In this document: positions 18,036 to 26,937 of the stretch, piece by piece
How positions within the stretch are numbered: the first letter of the stretch is position 1
Layout of the letters: each line of letters opens with the position of its first letter
Source of the DNA: Chryseobacterium sp. 3008163
GTDB lineage: Bacteria; Bacteroidota; Bacteroidia; Flavobacteriales; Weeksellaceae
Assembly: GCF_003669035.1 (NCBI RefSeq)
Contig: NZ_CP033070.1
Location: 3,906,001 to 3,970,000 of the forward strand
Length of the DNA stretch: 64,000 bases
Direction of reading: 5' to 3'
Notes under the pieces: generated by a model
The model's input: the letters and a program-made list of their open reading frames with translations, nothing else
Told to the model about the DNA's origin: nothing
The model's database searches: none
Made by a program: the position numbers and the translations under genes

Positions 18036-18536
18036 TTATTTATTCGTCAAGATACTCTCAATAGACTCCACAATTTCTTTTTCTACATTTTCTTCGTTTA
18101 GGGTTTCAAGTGTGTAGGTTTGTTCTTTCATGGCGGCGGTTCCGGTTCCGTTTTGGAAAATGGTGTCCTGGTGAACACCTATTTTTTTATAGAATTTATC
18201 GGCAGTGAACATAATGTGCGGAAACTTATTATTGGTATAAAAATTAGAATCCACATTTCTTGCAATCTGAAGCTTTATATTGGTTTGCCCATTTATTCCT
18301 GTTGCATTTTTACTTTCTTCATTCAGAGAGATTTTGCAACCATAGCCGTGTTGTCTCAGCATTCTTCTGAACTCCTGCATTTTTGGATCGATGAGGTTTT
18401 TGCACAACGTTTTAAAACCTTCAATAAATAAATCTTCTTCGCTTTTCTGCTTTTCCTGACTTTCTTTCAGTTTCTGTTCTTCCGTTTTTAAGTTTGAAAA
18501 CAGAGAATTCAGTTTATTTAAATTTTCTTCTTTCAT
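18036..18536 (-). CDS. coiled-coil protein of unknown function
   Basis: The product has 166 residues. Residues 1-35 are a charged coiled coil (LNSLFSNLKTEEQKLKESQEKQ), then a helical region (FKTLCKNLIDPKMQEF), then a beta-rich part (GYGCKISLNEESK, TNIKLQIARNV, FPHIMFTADKFYKKIGVHQ) and an acidic C-terminal helix. No signal peptide or membrane segment. Not recognised as a named family. It is 36 bp upstream of the antitoxin gene on the same strand and could be co-transcribed with it. Confidence 0.65.
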   Translation of the reverse strand: MKEENLNKLNSLFSNLKTEEQKLKESQEKQKSEEDLFIEGFKTLCKNLIDPKMQEFRRMLRQHGYGCKISLNEESKNATGINGQTNIKLQIARNVDSNFYTNNKFPHIMFTADKFYKKIGVHQDTIFQNGTGTAAMKEQTYTLETLNEENVEKEIVESIESILTNK

Positions 18537-18679
18537 TTGATTTTGTATTTTCGAATTGGTTTTTAATGTACCAATTTTTATTTCTTTAAATATTTTTCAA
18601 ATATAAATAAATCAGGACAAAATTATTTGGTAAAATCTCAAAACATCAATAATAAACCTATAGATTCTCCGAAAAACCA

Positions 18680-18722
18680 TAAAAGAAATGGACAGCAAAA
18701 TACCTGCAGCCCATTTTTATTT
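18680..18722 (-). terminator. terminator of the GYF-RDD gene
   Basis: AAATGG (18686-18691) pairs with CCATTT (18710-18715), plus partial inner pairing; on the minus strand it is followed by CTTTT. A near copy lies at 19585-19622, so the terminators appear duplicated. Confidence 0.5.
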
Positions 18723-18802
18723 ATGATGGATTTTCGTTCAGTTTAAGATTGATTTAACTTTAAATCATTAAGATTTTTTCTAAACTTTCAGAATTTCTAA
18801 AA

Positions 18803-19461
18803 TTATCTTCTCTCTCTTCCAATCTCCGCTACCACAAGCGTTCCTGCAAGATTATCATGCAGACATTGATTTTTATCGTTGAAGAAAAACATCAGATAAC
18901 CGATGAAAAATGTAAGAAAATTAAGGATGTTTGCAAAGAAACGACCTGTAGATTGTCCAAAATTAATTTTAGCACCATCGGTACTTACTAATTTGATATT
19001 GACCGCTTTTTGTCCAAGGGTCTGCTGATCTGAGCTGCAATGCATCAGTGCAAAATACAGCCACCCGGGAAGTATCGGGATAAAGGCAGACGGTAAGACA
19101 ATGATTAAGACATCAAGAATCCTTGCACCCAATCGCTCACCAAAATTGGCGAAACGGTAGTGTACGATGTGGTTTTGCTCGTAGACTCTGATGGTATTAT
19201 CTGATAAATATTCTACATAACCGATTTTCTGTTTTATCGAAGTTTTTTGAGGGATGTGTGTTGGTAAATTGTTACTAACCATCGGTGGCGAAACTAGATT
19301 AAATAAGCTTTTAAGTTCTTCGATTTGCTCTGCTTCTGTCCAGTTCGTAATGCCTCCATGCCAGACGAGATCGTCTTTTTGATATTTAATTCCTTCAGTT
19401 GTTGAATTGTAAACGGACCTTTTCTGTCTGATCCATCAATGAGAAAGTATTTTTGTTCCAT
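18803..19461 (-). pseudogene. GYF_2-RDD membrane protein, one frameshift
   Basis: With one A added to the run at plus-strand 19385-19387 the product has about 219 residues. Residues 1-60 (EQKYFLIDGSDRKGPFTIQQL, DDLVWHGGITNWTEAEQIEEL) form a GYF_2-like domain with the Trp-rich LVWHxG motif. A linker and then an RDD domain follow (FGERLGARILDVLIIV, QTLGQKAVNIKL, GRFFANILNF), with about three membrane helices and the Arg-Asp pattern that names the family. Without the repair only the RDD half remains. RDD proteins are inner-membrane; some act in ion transport or membrane quality control. Confidence 0.8.
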
Positions 19462-19584
19462 AATTTGTATTTATTTTATCTCTTAAATAGGATATAAATT
19501 GTTTATTTAAGAATTGCCAAATATAAAGAACCTCGTTCATTCATGAAAATGTTATTTTGTAATTTTTTTTGGCTTAAACCTAAA

Positions 19585-19622
19585 AAGAAATGAACCGCAA
19601 AAATCTTGCAGTCCATTTTTAT
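19585..19622 (-). terminator. terminator of the alpha/beta hydrolase gene
   Basis: AAATG and CATTT with inner GCAA and TTGC pairing, at 19588-19617. It is about 85 percent similar to the element at 18680-18722. Confidence 0.5.
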
Positions 19623-19642
19623 TTGTGATGAATTATGTGATG

Positions 19643-20473
19643 TTAATTTTCTCTCAAAAATGAAGTAATAGTATCGTTCAGTTGGTCGGCATGTGTGACG
19701 TTTAAACCATGCGGAGCACCTTCGATGATTACAAACTTATTGTCTGCAATACCTTCAGCTGCTTGCTTTCCGGCAGTTTCTATAGGAACGATCTGGTCAT
19801 TGTCCCCATGTACAATCAGTGTTTTTACGTTAATGCTTACTAATTCAGGGCGGAAGTCTGTATTTGCCCAGCTTTCAGCACATTTTATTGTGGCGATTGG
19901 AGAGGCGTGTGAGGTGATACTCCAATCGTAATTAAGCTGTGCTTGACTTACGGTTTGTGAGAGCAATCCGTAGTTGTAAAAGTTTTTGTGAAAGGTTTCA
20001 AGGAAAGTAACTCTGTCTTTTTTCAGGCTATCCATAATTCCATCTAAATCTTCCTGTGGAACACCGTTCGGATTGTCATCTTTCTGTTTTACCAAAGGAA
20101 TAATTGAAGAAATTAATGCGATTTTATCTACATTCTCTGAGCCGTAGTTTGTTATGTAACGAACTACTTCTCCACCGCCCATTGAGAATCCGAAAAGGAT
20201 GACATTTTTTAATTCTAATTGAGAGATTAATTCATGAAGATCAGCGGCTAATCCGTTATAATCATAACCCGCCAAAGTAGGTGCTGACTTCCCGAAACCT
20301 CTTCTGTCGTAAGTAATCACACGATAACCTAGACTCAGAAGTACAGGAACCTGAAGTTCCCAAGATTTTCCGCTCAAAGGCCACCCGTGAATTAAAATAA
20401 TCGGCTGTCCGGAACCGAAATCTTCGTAATAAAGTTCGAAATTTTTGTTGTCTTGTTTTGTAATGTAAGGCAT
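19643..20473 (-). CDS. alpha/beta hydrolase, non-heme chloroperoxidase-like
   Basis: The product has 276 residues with no signal peptide. The oxyanion region is IILIHGWPLSG at about 25-35 and the nucleophile elbow is GFSMGG at about 94-99. The acid is in VHGDNDQIVP near 222 and the His in EGAPHGLNVTH near 250. The HGWPLSG and GFSMGG pair is typical of cofactor-free haloperoxidase or perhydrolase relatives, though most are esterases in vivo. A perfect 18-bp palindrome lies 16 bp upstream of the start, suggesting a dedicated repressor. Only the substrate is uncertain. Confidence 0.88.
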   Translation of the reverse strand: MPYITKQDNKNFELYYEDFGSGQPIILIHGWPLSGKSWELQVPVLLSLGYRVITYDRRGFGKSAPTLAGYDYNGLAADLHELISQLELKNVILFGFSMGGGEVVRYITNYGSENVDKIALISSIIPLVKQKDDNPNGVPQEDLDGIMDSLKKDRVTFLETFHKNFYNYGLLSQTVSQAQLNYDWSITSHASPIATIKCAESWANTDFRPELVSINVKTLIVHGDNDQIVPIETAGKQAAEGIADNKFVIIEGAPHGLNVTHADQLNDTITSFLREN

Positions 20474-20488
20474 GTTGATGTTTTTTGG

Positions 20489-20506
20489 TGTGTTTACGTA
20501 AACACA
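20489..20506. promoter_or_regulatory. perfect 18-bp palindrome, candidate operator
   Basis: TGTGTTTACGTAAACACA reads the same on both strands and sits 16 bp before the alpha/beta hydrolase start. Such a position and symmetry fit a TetR-, MarR- or LacI-type dimer. No matching regulator gene is adjacent. Confidence 0.5.
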
Positions 20507-20620
20507 AATTTTGCGCCACGACTTGTGTGAAATAAAGATGTGGTATGTGTTTGTGATGATTTAATTATTTTTAGAAGATTTAAAATTTGATATGCTTTTG
20601 GGTTGATTGTGTGTACGCAA

Positions 20621-20781
20621 AACCTTGTCAAGGTTAACTTACTGTGTTTAATTTTGGAAGCTTTAATCGCAAAGTGAGACAAAGTTTTTTTTATATTCTT
20701 GCTGTTTTTAAGATAAACAAAGTCGTAAACTTCGGAAAGAAACACAAGTTATTATTAAGGTGATTTAACCTTGACAAGGTT
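20621..20781. repeat. 161-bp segment bounded by AACCTTGWCAAGGTT
   Basis: AACCTTGTCAAGGTT (20621-20635) and AACCTTGACAAGGTT (20767-20781) are each near-palindromic and are inverse complements of each other. The interior has no gene I can support. This is most of the 400-bp divergent gap. Confidence 0.5.
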
Positions 20782-20836
20782 GCCAAATGAAAGATGATTG
20801 AAAACTTATTAAATAAAAAATAAAAAATAAAAAATG

Positions 20837-20864
20837 TGTAACATTTATTTCAAACAACTACTAA
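20837..20864 (+). promoter_or_regulatory. candidate ECF-sigma promoter
   Basis: TGTAACA (20837-20843) and CTACTAA (20858-20864) precede the ECF sigma gene by 20 bp. A similar pair, TGTAACA with TGTCTAAT, precedes the S9 peptidase gene. Such a TGTAACA box would fit autoregulation by an ECF sigma factor. Upstream lies an AT-rich stretch of 7-bp ATAAAAA units. Confidence 0.3.
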
Positions 20865-20883
20865 CTCCATAGAGTTGAAAGCC

Positions 20884-21378
20884 ATGACCTCATTAGAACA
20901 GGAATTTTTACATAAAATAGAAAAGCATAAAGGAATCATTTTTAAGATTTCTAAAATGTACATGGATAATAAAGACGACCGCGACGATCTTTTTCAGGAA
21001 ATAACCTATCAGGTCTGGAAGGCGTACGCAGGTTTCAGAGGCGAAAGTGAATTTTCAACGTGGCTGTACAGAATCGCTTTGAATACGGCGATTGTCTTCT
21101 TGAAATCAGAAAAGAAAAGAAGCTTTATCAATAACGAAGATTTTACTGATTACAAAATTGTGCAGGATGAATATGACCTCGAAAAAGAAGAGAAACTCTC
21201 TGCAATGTATAAAGCGATTAATCAACTAAACCCTATCGATAAAGCATTTATTTTTTATTATCTGGAAGATTTCTCAGGGAAAGAAATTGCCGACCAAATG
21301 GGAATCTCTGAGGGAAATGTACGTGTGAAAATGAACCGAGCAAAAAACAAACTGAAATATATCTTAAACTCAAAATAA
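20884..21378 (+). CDS. RNA polymerase ECF sigma factor
   Basis: The product has 164 residues from the ATG at 20884; a TTG 9 bp upstream in frame is a weaker start. Region 2 is NKDDRDDLFQEITYQVWKAY with FRGESEFSTWLYRIALNTA (residues about 28-70). Region 4 is LNPIDKAFIFYYLEDFSGKEIADQMGISEGNVRVKMNRAKNKL (about 110-155). It directs RNA polymerase to an alternative promoter set. The next gene, 25 bp downstream, codes for a membrane protein that is a likely anti-sigma factor or regulon partner. Confidence 0.9.
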   Translation: MTSLEQEFLHKIEKHKGIIFKISKMYMDNKDDRDDLFQEITYQVWKAYAGFRGESEFSTWLYRIALNTAIVFLKSEKKRSFINNEDFTDYKIVQDEYDLEKEEKLSAMYKAINQLNPIDKAFIFYYLEDFSGKEIADQMGISEGNVRVKMNRAKNKLKYILNSK

Positions 21379-21403
21379 TTATCAACTTTTTAAATCAATT
21401 ACA

Positions 21404-22002
21404 ATGAATATAGATGACCTTAAAAACACGTGGAATGACGATGTGTCTGAGGAAACACCCGAAATCAGTATCGAGCATAGCAATAAAATAAATCTTCCGT
21501 TAGAAAAAATCCGTAAAAATATGCGAATGGAGTTTTGGTCAACGGTCGGAATTTTAATCTTTGGATTTTTCATAGTTTGGATTCCTGTTCCGGAAGCTCC
21601 ATTCAAGTTTAAATTTTATCTAACGGTATTGCTGTTTTCAATGGTAATCGTGGTGTCTTTTTTTTCAGTAAATTTTTTAAATTGTATAAAGATATCAGTA
21701 GCCCGATGATGAAAACTTATGAGAGTCTGAAGGATTTAAAGTATCAGTTTGATCTGAATAAACAGTATTACCTTTCATTTATGCTTTCGTTTGTGCCGTT
21801 TTTGGTGTGTGAACTGATTATTGTAATTGAATTTATTCCTCATCCCACACCGTTGAGTAATGTTCAGATTGCCACCACCATTCTTTCAATGCTTGCAGTT
21901 GGACTTTTTGGTCTATTCTTACTTGTAAAGTATTGGTATAGAGTTTTTTATGGAAAATATGTGAGTCAGATTGAAAGTCTTTTGACTGAGCTTAAAAAAT
22001 AA
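21404..22002 (+). pseudogene. membrane protein partner of the ECF sigma factor, one frameshift
   Basis: With one T added to the T8 run at 21658-21665 the product has about 199 residues. A soluble N-terminus (MNIDDLKNTWNDDVSEETPEI, a form common in small Bacteroidota anti-sigma-like proteins) is followed by four hydrophobic helices (WSTVGILIFGFFIVW, FYLTVLLFSMVIVVSFFF, LSFMLSFVPFLVCELIIVI, TTILSMLAVGLFGLFLLV). Position and topology suggest it controls the sigma factor, but no ZAS zinc motif is seen. Confidence 0.75.
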
Positions 22003-22023
22003 CGTTTAGATTTTCGAGCAGAG

Positions 22024-22051
22024 TTTCGGCGGGCCCTTGGGCCCGCCGAAA
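22024..22051. terminator. GC-rich bidirectional terminator
   Basis: A perfect 13-bp stem, TTTCGGCGGGCCC (22024-22036) with its complement at 22039-22051, closes on a 2-base loop. It lies between converging genes. Confidence 0.8.
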
Positions 22052-22069
22052 CCCGTTAATTATAAAAAT

Positions 22070-22636
22070 TTACACCTTTCTCAAATTCAAAATACTTTTT
22101 GCGGAATCTGATGCGATCACCAATCCTGCTCCCATCATAATGAGATCTTTTATAACCAATCTTCCCGCTCCAGAAAGTAGAGGAAATCCGTATTCGGAAC
22201 TTCCTAAATCGGGAACCCAGACTTCGGGTGTTGTAATGAGAAATGAAAGAGTTACAAAAGACATTCCTGCCGTTAAAATTCCACTTATTAAACCAATTTT
22301 CGGATAAAAAATTCCCAATAAAACTGAAATTCCGATTAGAACAATTGCCGTTCCTAATCCGTGAGAAAAAGTATATGTTCCGTTCGCTTCATGCCATTTT
22401 ACATTTTCAGGAACGACTTCACCTTCTTTATTTTTGTGAAGCTTGTAATTATCTTCATCCGAAACATTTTTATTCAGCATAAAATTCATAAAGGGTGAGT
22501 TTGCTACAAAAGGAATAATTCCTTCTGCTTCGTAATGAAAGGCTTTCAAGCCGCCAATCCAAGCCATTACGATAAAAATGCTTATTCTTAAAAAATGAAT
22601 AAAATTTTTCTGTGAGTTTGCTAAGAGTTCTAACAT
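22070..22636 (-). CDS. DUF417 (YkgB) family membrane protein
   Basis: The product has 188 residues with four hydrophobic segments (about 15-27, 80-98, 101-124, 155-170). The N-terminal FIVMAWIGGLKAFHYEAEGIIPFVANSPFM is the hallmark of YkgB/DUF417 inner-membrane proteins. Some relatives are induced by reactive chlorine species, but the function is not settled. An AraC-family regulator gene lies 61 bp upstream on the same strand, so the pair is probably one unit. Confidence 0.88.
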   Translation of the reverse strand: MLELLANSQKNFIHFLRISIFIVMAWIGGLKAFHYEAEGIIPFVANSPFMNFMLNKNVSDEDNYKLHKNKEGEVVPENVKWHEANGTYTFSHGLGTAIVLIGISVLLGIFYPKIGLISGILTAGMSFVTLSFLITTPEVWVPDLGSSEYGFPLLSGAGRLVIKDLIMMGAGLVIASDSAKSILNLRKV

Positions 22637-22697
22637 AATTTATTTTTTGACAAAGTTATGCTGAACCCAAAGCCTATGAAATGGACGATTGTGGACG

Positions 22698-23531
22698 TTA
22701 TTTGTACAAATCTGCCACAATGGAAATTCCTGTTTCTTTTCTGAATTGTGAAGGCGAAATTCCGACGTATTTTTTAAAATATTTGCTGAAATGAAATTCA
22801 TCATTAAAATTGAGTTCTACAGCTATCTCTTTGATTGATTTTCTTGTGAGATGAATCTGTTTTTTCGCTTCCAGAATTACCATTTCCTGAATAATCTGAG
22901 AGGGTGTTTTATTAAATTTAGATTTAATTTTTTTGCTTAATGTGTTGGAAGTTACGTGAAGTAAATCTGCATAAAAAGACAGATTCTTTTCCGAAAGGAA
23001 ATGTTCTTCCACCAAATTTTGAAATGATTTGAGTTCGTTAAACTCATCTTTAATTAATTCTTTATCAGGAAGTAATTTATTCTTTTCACGACTTGAAATT
23101 GCCAAAATCAGCTGAAGATATGACTGTAAAACAGAACCTGAAAAATCTTCATTGTGATTTACTTCCTGAATTTTTGAAAAGTATTCTGAAATTTCCAAAT
23201 AAACTTGTTCTGTTAAAGAAAAATGTGGAAAAAGATAGATGTTGTTGAAAAGTAAACCGTTGCAAGCAACTTCTTTTTTATGAAATTCTATACAATAAAA
23301 GTCACTGTGAAAATTTAGAACTTCAACATCGATTTGAGCTTCACTTACAATCTGAATATTCTGAAAAGGTGAAGAAAAAAATACAGTTTTTCCGGTAAAA
23401 TCATATTCTACAAAATCAACGACGATTTTTCCGTTTCCGTCAAACAGAAAAATATGATACATTGAATCGGCGAATATATTTCTGAAATACTCTGAACTCT
23501 CTTTCTGGACAGAAAAAAATGTATTTTTCAT
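22698..23531 (-). CDS. AraC family transcriptional regulator
   Basis: The product has 277 residues: an N-terminal ligand-binding-like region with cupin-type strands, then a C-terminal AraC/XylS DNA-binding domain at about 175-272. The two helix-turn-helices are visible in YADLLHVTSNTLSKKIKSKF and IKEIAVELNFNDEFHFSKYFKKYVGISPSQFR. It probably controls the adjacent YkgB gene. The ligand is unknown. Confidence 0.9.
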   Translation of the reverse strand: MKNTFFSVQKESSEYFRNIFADSMYHIFLFDGNGKIVVDFVEYDFTGKTVFFSSPFQNIQIVSEAQIDVEVLNFHSDFYCIEFHKKEVACNGLLFNNIYLFPHFSLTEQVYLEISEYFSKIQEVNHNEDFSGSVLQSYLQLILAISSREKNKLLPDKELIKDEFNELKSFQNLVEEHFLSEKNLSFYADLLHVTSNTLSKKIKSKFNKTPSQIIQEMVILEAKKQIHLTRKSIKEIAVELNFNDEFHFSKYFKKYVGISPSQFRKETGISIVADLYK

Positions 23532-23590
23532 ATGATAAAACTACATATTTTTTTTATGCTTTTCTTAAATTGATGCTTTATTAATTAGAT

Positions 23591-24151
23591 TTACTGTGTA
23601 TAAAAAGCCGGAAATTCTCTCAGAACAGAATAAAAATCCCGCCATTCAAAATATCTCGGACTTGCACTGCTTACATTCTTAAATCCTTTATTGCTGAATA
23701 ATTTTTTCGTTCGTGTCACATGAAAGTATTGCGAAACAACAATAAGACTTTTAAAATGATATTTCTTTTGAATTTTTAAAGTATTTTCAACGGTTAATCT
23801 TGTATTATCTCCTTTGTTATCAACGATAATGACAGAATCTGGAATGTTTTTACTAATGAGATATTCTTTCATTTTTGAACCTTCATAAAATCCTTCTTTT
23901 CCCAAACCGCCACTTACAATTATTCTTTTAATACGATGATTTTGATAAAGTTCAACTCCGGTTTCAAGACGTTTTTCCAATCTTTCAGATAATGTTCCGT
24001 CTTTATTTACTTTATTTCCAAGAATTACTGCAACATCTGCCTGAGCTCCGTTATCAGATAAACCATCATAAATAATGTACACAGAGTGAATGATGAACCA
24101 TGTGAAAATGGCAATACAAATGGTTTTTAAAACTTTAATAATCAGCTTCAT
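23591..24151 (-). CDS. YdcF/SanA/ElyC family (DUF218) membrane-anchored protein
   Basis: The product has 186 residues. One N-terminal membrane helix (VLKTICIAIFTWFIIHSVYIIY) is followed by a DUF218 domain: ADVAVILGNKVNKDGTLSERLEKR, IIVSGGLGKEGFYEG, TRLTVENTLKIQ and VVSQYFHVTRTKKLF. Relatives act in cell-envelope homeostasis. The gene starts 5 bp after the S41 peptidase gene, so the two form an operon. Confidence 0.9.
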   Translation of the reverse strand: MKLIIKVLKTICIAIFTWFIIHSVYIIYDGLSDNGAQADVAVILGNKVNKDGTLSERLEKRLETGVELYQNHRIKRIIVSGGLGKEGFYEGSKMKEYLISKNIPDSVIIVDNKGDNTRLTVENTLKIQKKYHFKSLIVVSQYFHVTRTKKLFSNKGFKNVSSASPRYFEWRDFYSVLREFPAFYTQ

Positions 24152-24156
24152 TCGCT

Positions 24157-25701
24157 TTAATTCTGAGTTTTATTGTCTTTTAATTTCTGAATATCACTCT
24201 TTACCCAATCTAGCTGCACATCTTTTTTATCAATAATATCCTGCATACTTTCATCAATTTCAACATCAGGAACGACCCCCTTTTGAGTATTTCCAAATGT
24301 AATGTTGGGTTGAACTAAAAGTACCCCGATCGGTAAATCTATTTGTGAGTTGGGAAGTTTTTGGTAAGAATAAAATCCTGCAACGGTTCCATCATTTGCA
24401 CCACCGGTTTCTTCGCCGACTAAAGTTACACGTTTGTCAAATTTTAATTTAGATGAAATAATGGACGATGCCGAAAAACTTCCGCCATTAATCAAAACAT
24501 ACACTTTCCCTTTGAAAGCGTTTTCTTTTGGCTTTGTGGCTTTGTTTTCTTTCATTTTATAGTACGCAATTCCATCTTTTCCTTTGTAAACATTCAAAGC
24601 CTGATACAAGAAATATCCGGGATAAGCCAAACTTTTATAAGTGTATTCCAATGGATTTGATTTTCTGAAATAATTGGTTTTCAATGGAGTCAATCTCGAA
24701 ACAAGCTTGGAAGGTTTTATCAAAACAAAAGGTTCCGGAGCGAGGTAAGAGTATAATTGATTGATTTCGTAGAGTGACCCGCCGTAATTTTCACGGATAT
24801 CAATGATGAGATAAGAAGATTCTGCATTTTTGATTTTCTCGAAAGATTCTTTATAAAACTTATTTGAAAACGTTCTTGAAAAACTTTTTATTTTCATGTA
24901 CGCAATCGTGCTGTCTTTATCTAAAAATTTAAAATTTCTGTTATAAGAGCTCGTTGCAGCCACATAATCATTCAGCTTTTTCTCGGGAGTTCGTTTTTTC
25001 TCGGCTTTATCTTTTTCAATTTCTGTTTTATTTTTTGATTCTCTTTTTAATGTTAAAATTTGTCTTTCGTCATTGTAAAGTGTTTCAATTTTAGCGCTGT
25101 CCATAATACCTTTTTCGGCAACGAAAAAATTAAAGAAAACATCTTTCAGATAATACGGATAGAAAGTGGTGTTGTAACCGTCACTGCTTATTAATTGACG
25201 GTATTTTTTAAGATAATCAGAAACAGGAACACCATTAATGCTTAAAAGTTCGGTTCCGGGTTTAATATTTTGAATGGAATCTTTGTTTTCAATAAAATAT
25301 AAATGATCGTCTTCTACATGATATTCAAATCTTCCGAAAAGTCCTTTTTTGTTTTTTAAAGCTTTAATTTCCTTTTTTGAAAACCTTTTTGCAGGAATTT
25401 TCAATGATAAATGTCCCTCACGGATTTTTGCAATGACAGGCTGTAATTTAAAATAAAACTGAGTGGAAGTGAGAGGTTTATTGATAGTGGTTTTTAAACT
25501 GTCAAATTTAAAATCAAGTTCTTGTTTTGAAATATACCAATTCAGATTTGGGTGCATTTCCTGAAGTTTTCGGTAAGCAAAATCTACATCTTCACGAAGT
25601 TTTTCTGGTGAGATCATGCTTAATCTTTGTTCGTTATACTTTTTCACGGGAGAACATGAAAAAAGAAAGAGAACAAATGAGATTGTTAAAAAATATTTCA
25701 A
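24157..25701 (-). CDS. S41 family peptidase lipoprotein
   Basis: The product has 514 residues. A type II signal sequence ends in the lipobox FLFSC near residue 16. A PDZ-like segment lies near 140-190 (LYFIENKDSIQNIKPGTELLSINGVPVSDYL), and the C-terminal S41 domain holds the nucleophile region GGSFSASS at about 406-413 and LVGEETGG at about 421-428. The enzyme should act in the periplasm or at the outer membrane on processed C-termini. It is the first gene of an operon with YdcF. Confidence 0.9.
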   Translation of the reverse strand: MKYFLTISFVLFLFSCSPVKKYNEQRLSMISPEKLREDVDFAYRKLQEMHPNLNWYISKQELDFKFDSLKTTINKPLTSTQFYFKLQPVIAKIREGHLSLKIPAKRFSKKEIKALKNKKGLFGRFEYHVEDDHLYFIENKDSIQNIKPGTELLSINGVPVSDYLKKYRQLISSDGYNTTFYPYYLKDVFFNFFVAEKGIMDSAKIETLYNDERQILTLKRESKNKTEIEKDKAEKKRTPEKKLNDYVAATSSYNRNFKFLDKDSTIAYMKIKSFSRTFSNKFYKESFEKIKNAESSYLIIDIRENYGGSLYEINQLYSYLAPEPFVLIKPSKLVSRLTPLKTNYFRKSNPLEYTYKSLAYPGYFLYQALNVYKGKDGIAYYKMKENKATKPKENAFKGKVYVLINGGSFSASSIISSKLKFDKRVTLVGEETGGANDGTVAGFYSYQKLPNSQIDLPIGVLLVQPNITFGNTQKGVVPDVEIDESMQDIIDKKDVQLDWVKSDIQKLKDNKTQN

Positions 25702-25844
25702 GGCGTAGTTTTTTTTGATAAACGAATTTAAAAACTTTTAAATATAATTTGATTAAAAAAAGTAAAATTCATTATCGTGCGTCATTGATGAAAGAGTAGT
25801 AAACTTAGAGAAAGTTTTTTACATTTGAATTTCAAATTTTCACA

Positions 25845-26936
25845 ATGATTTATTTCATCATATTGGCTGCGATTATCGCAATTGTAACGTATTTAGTAAT
25901 GTCTCAAGAAGTTTTCGGCGCAGAACCGAAAGGAGAACGACTTGAAAGAATGCTGAAATCTAAGAATTATAGAAACAAGCAGTTCCAGAACCAAAGCTTT
26001 ACACCGTCATTTGCAGAAGGGTATAGCATGCCGAAAGTGATGTACAATTTTTTCTTTTCTAAAAAAGATCCGTTGTTGAAACCTCTGCAGAAGATACCTG
26101 CAGTTCATACCGATTTAAAAAATCTTCCCTCCAATGAAGATGTTTTTATATGGATGGGGCATTCATCGTATTACATACAGATTGATGGGGTTTCATTTTT
26201 AATTGATCCTGTTTTAAGTACGTATGGTTCGCCCTTTAAATTTTTCAACAAAGCTTTCGAAGGTGCAGATTTATTTAAACCTCAAGATATTCCGAATATT
26301 GATTATTTGGTGATTACCCATGATCATTACGATCATTTGGATTATCCAACAGTAAAGGAAATCCGTGACAAAGTAGGAAAAGTGATCATGCCTTTAGGTG
26401 TAGGTGCTCATTTTGAAAAATGGGGGTATTCTCAGGATCAATTGATTGAAGAGGATTGGGAAACAACTGTAGAATTAAAAAATAGTTTTAAAATTACCTT
26501 CACTCCGGCTAGACATTTCTCTGGAAGAAAACTCCGTAGAAATAATACGTTGTGGACTTCTTACGTTCTTGAAACACCGACAAAAAAACTGTTTTTAGGC
26601 GGAGATAGCGGTTATGATACTCATTTTGAAACGATTGGAGAAAAATATGGCCCGTTTGACTATGCCATTATGGAAAATGGACAGTATAACCCAGCTTGGA
26701 AGTACATTCATGCTTTGCCTGAAGATGTTATTCAGGCAAGTATCGATATTCAGGCAAAGAATATTATTCCGGTACATTCGGGAAAATTTGCTTTGGCTTT
26801 GCATCCTTGGAATGAACCACTACAAAAAGTAGCGACACTAGGTAAAGAGAATAATTTACACATTCTCACTCCGAAAATCGGTGAAAAATTAGATTTAAAT
26901 AAAACAGATCAACATTTTCAGAATTGGTGGGAATAA
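25845..26936 (+). CDS. MBL-fold metallo-hydrolase, NAPE-PLD/UlaG-like
   Basis: The product has 363 residues. An N-terminal hydrophobic segment (IYFIILAAIIAIVTYLVM) anchors it to a membrane. The metal-binding motif THDHYDHLDY is at about 162-171, with further ligands in ARHFSGR, GGDSGYD and PVHSGKF. FIWMGHSSYYIQIDG and LIDPVLSTYGSPF are typical of the NAPE-PLD-like branch, which hydrolyses phosphodiesters or lactones. A TACATTTG -7-like box lies at 25820-25827. It ends 1 bp before the converging GNAT gene. Confidence 0.88.
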   Translation: MIYFIILAAIIAIVTYLVMSQEVFGAEPKGERLERMLKSKNYRNKQFQNQSFTPSFAEGYSMPKVMYNFFFSKKDPLLKPLQKIPAVHTDLKNLPSNEDVFIWMGHSSYYIQIDGVSFLIDPVLSTYGSPFKFFNKAFEGADLFKPQDIPNIDYLVITHDHYDHLDYPTVKEIRDKVGKVIMPLGVGAHFEKWGYSQDQLIEEDWETTVELKNSFKITFTPARHFSGRKLRRNNTLWTSYVLETPTKKLFLGGDSGYDTHFETIGEKYGPFDYAIMENGQYNPAWKYIHALPEDVIQASIDIQAKNIIPVHSGKFALALHPWNEPLQKVATLGKENNLHILTPKIGEKLDLNKTDQHFQNWWE

Positions 26937-26937
26937 T

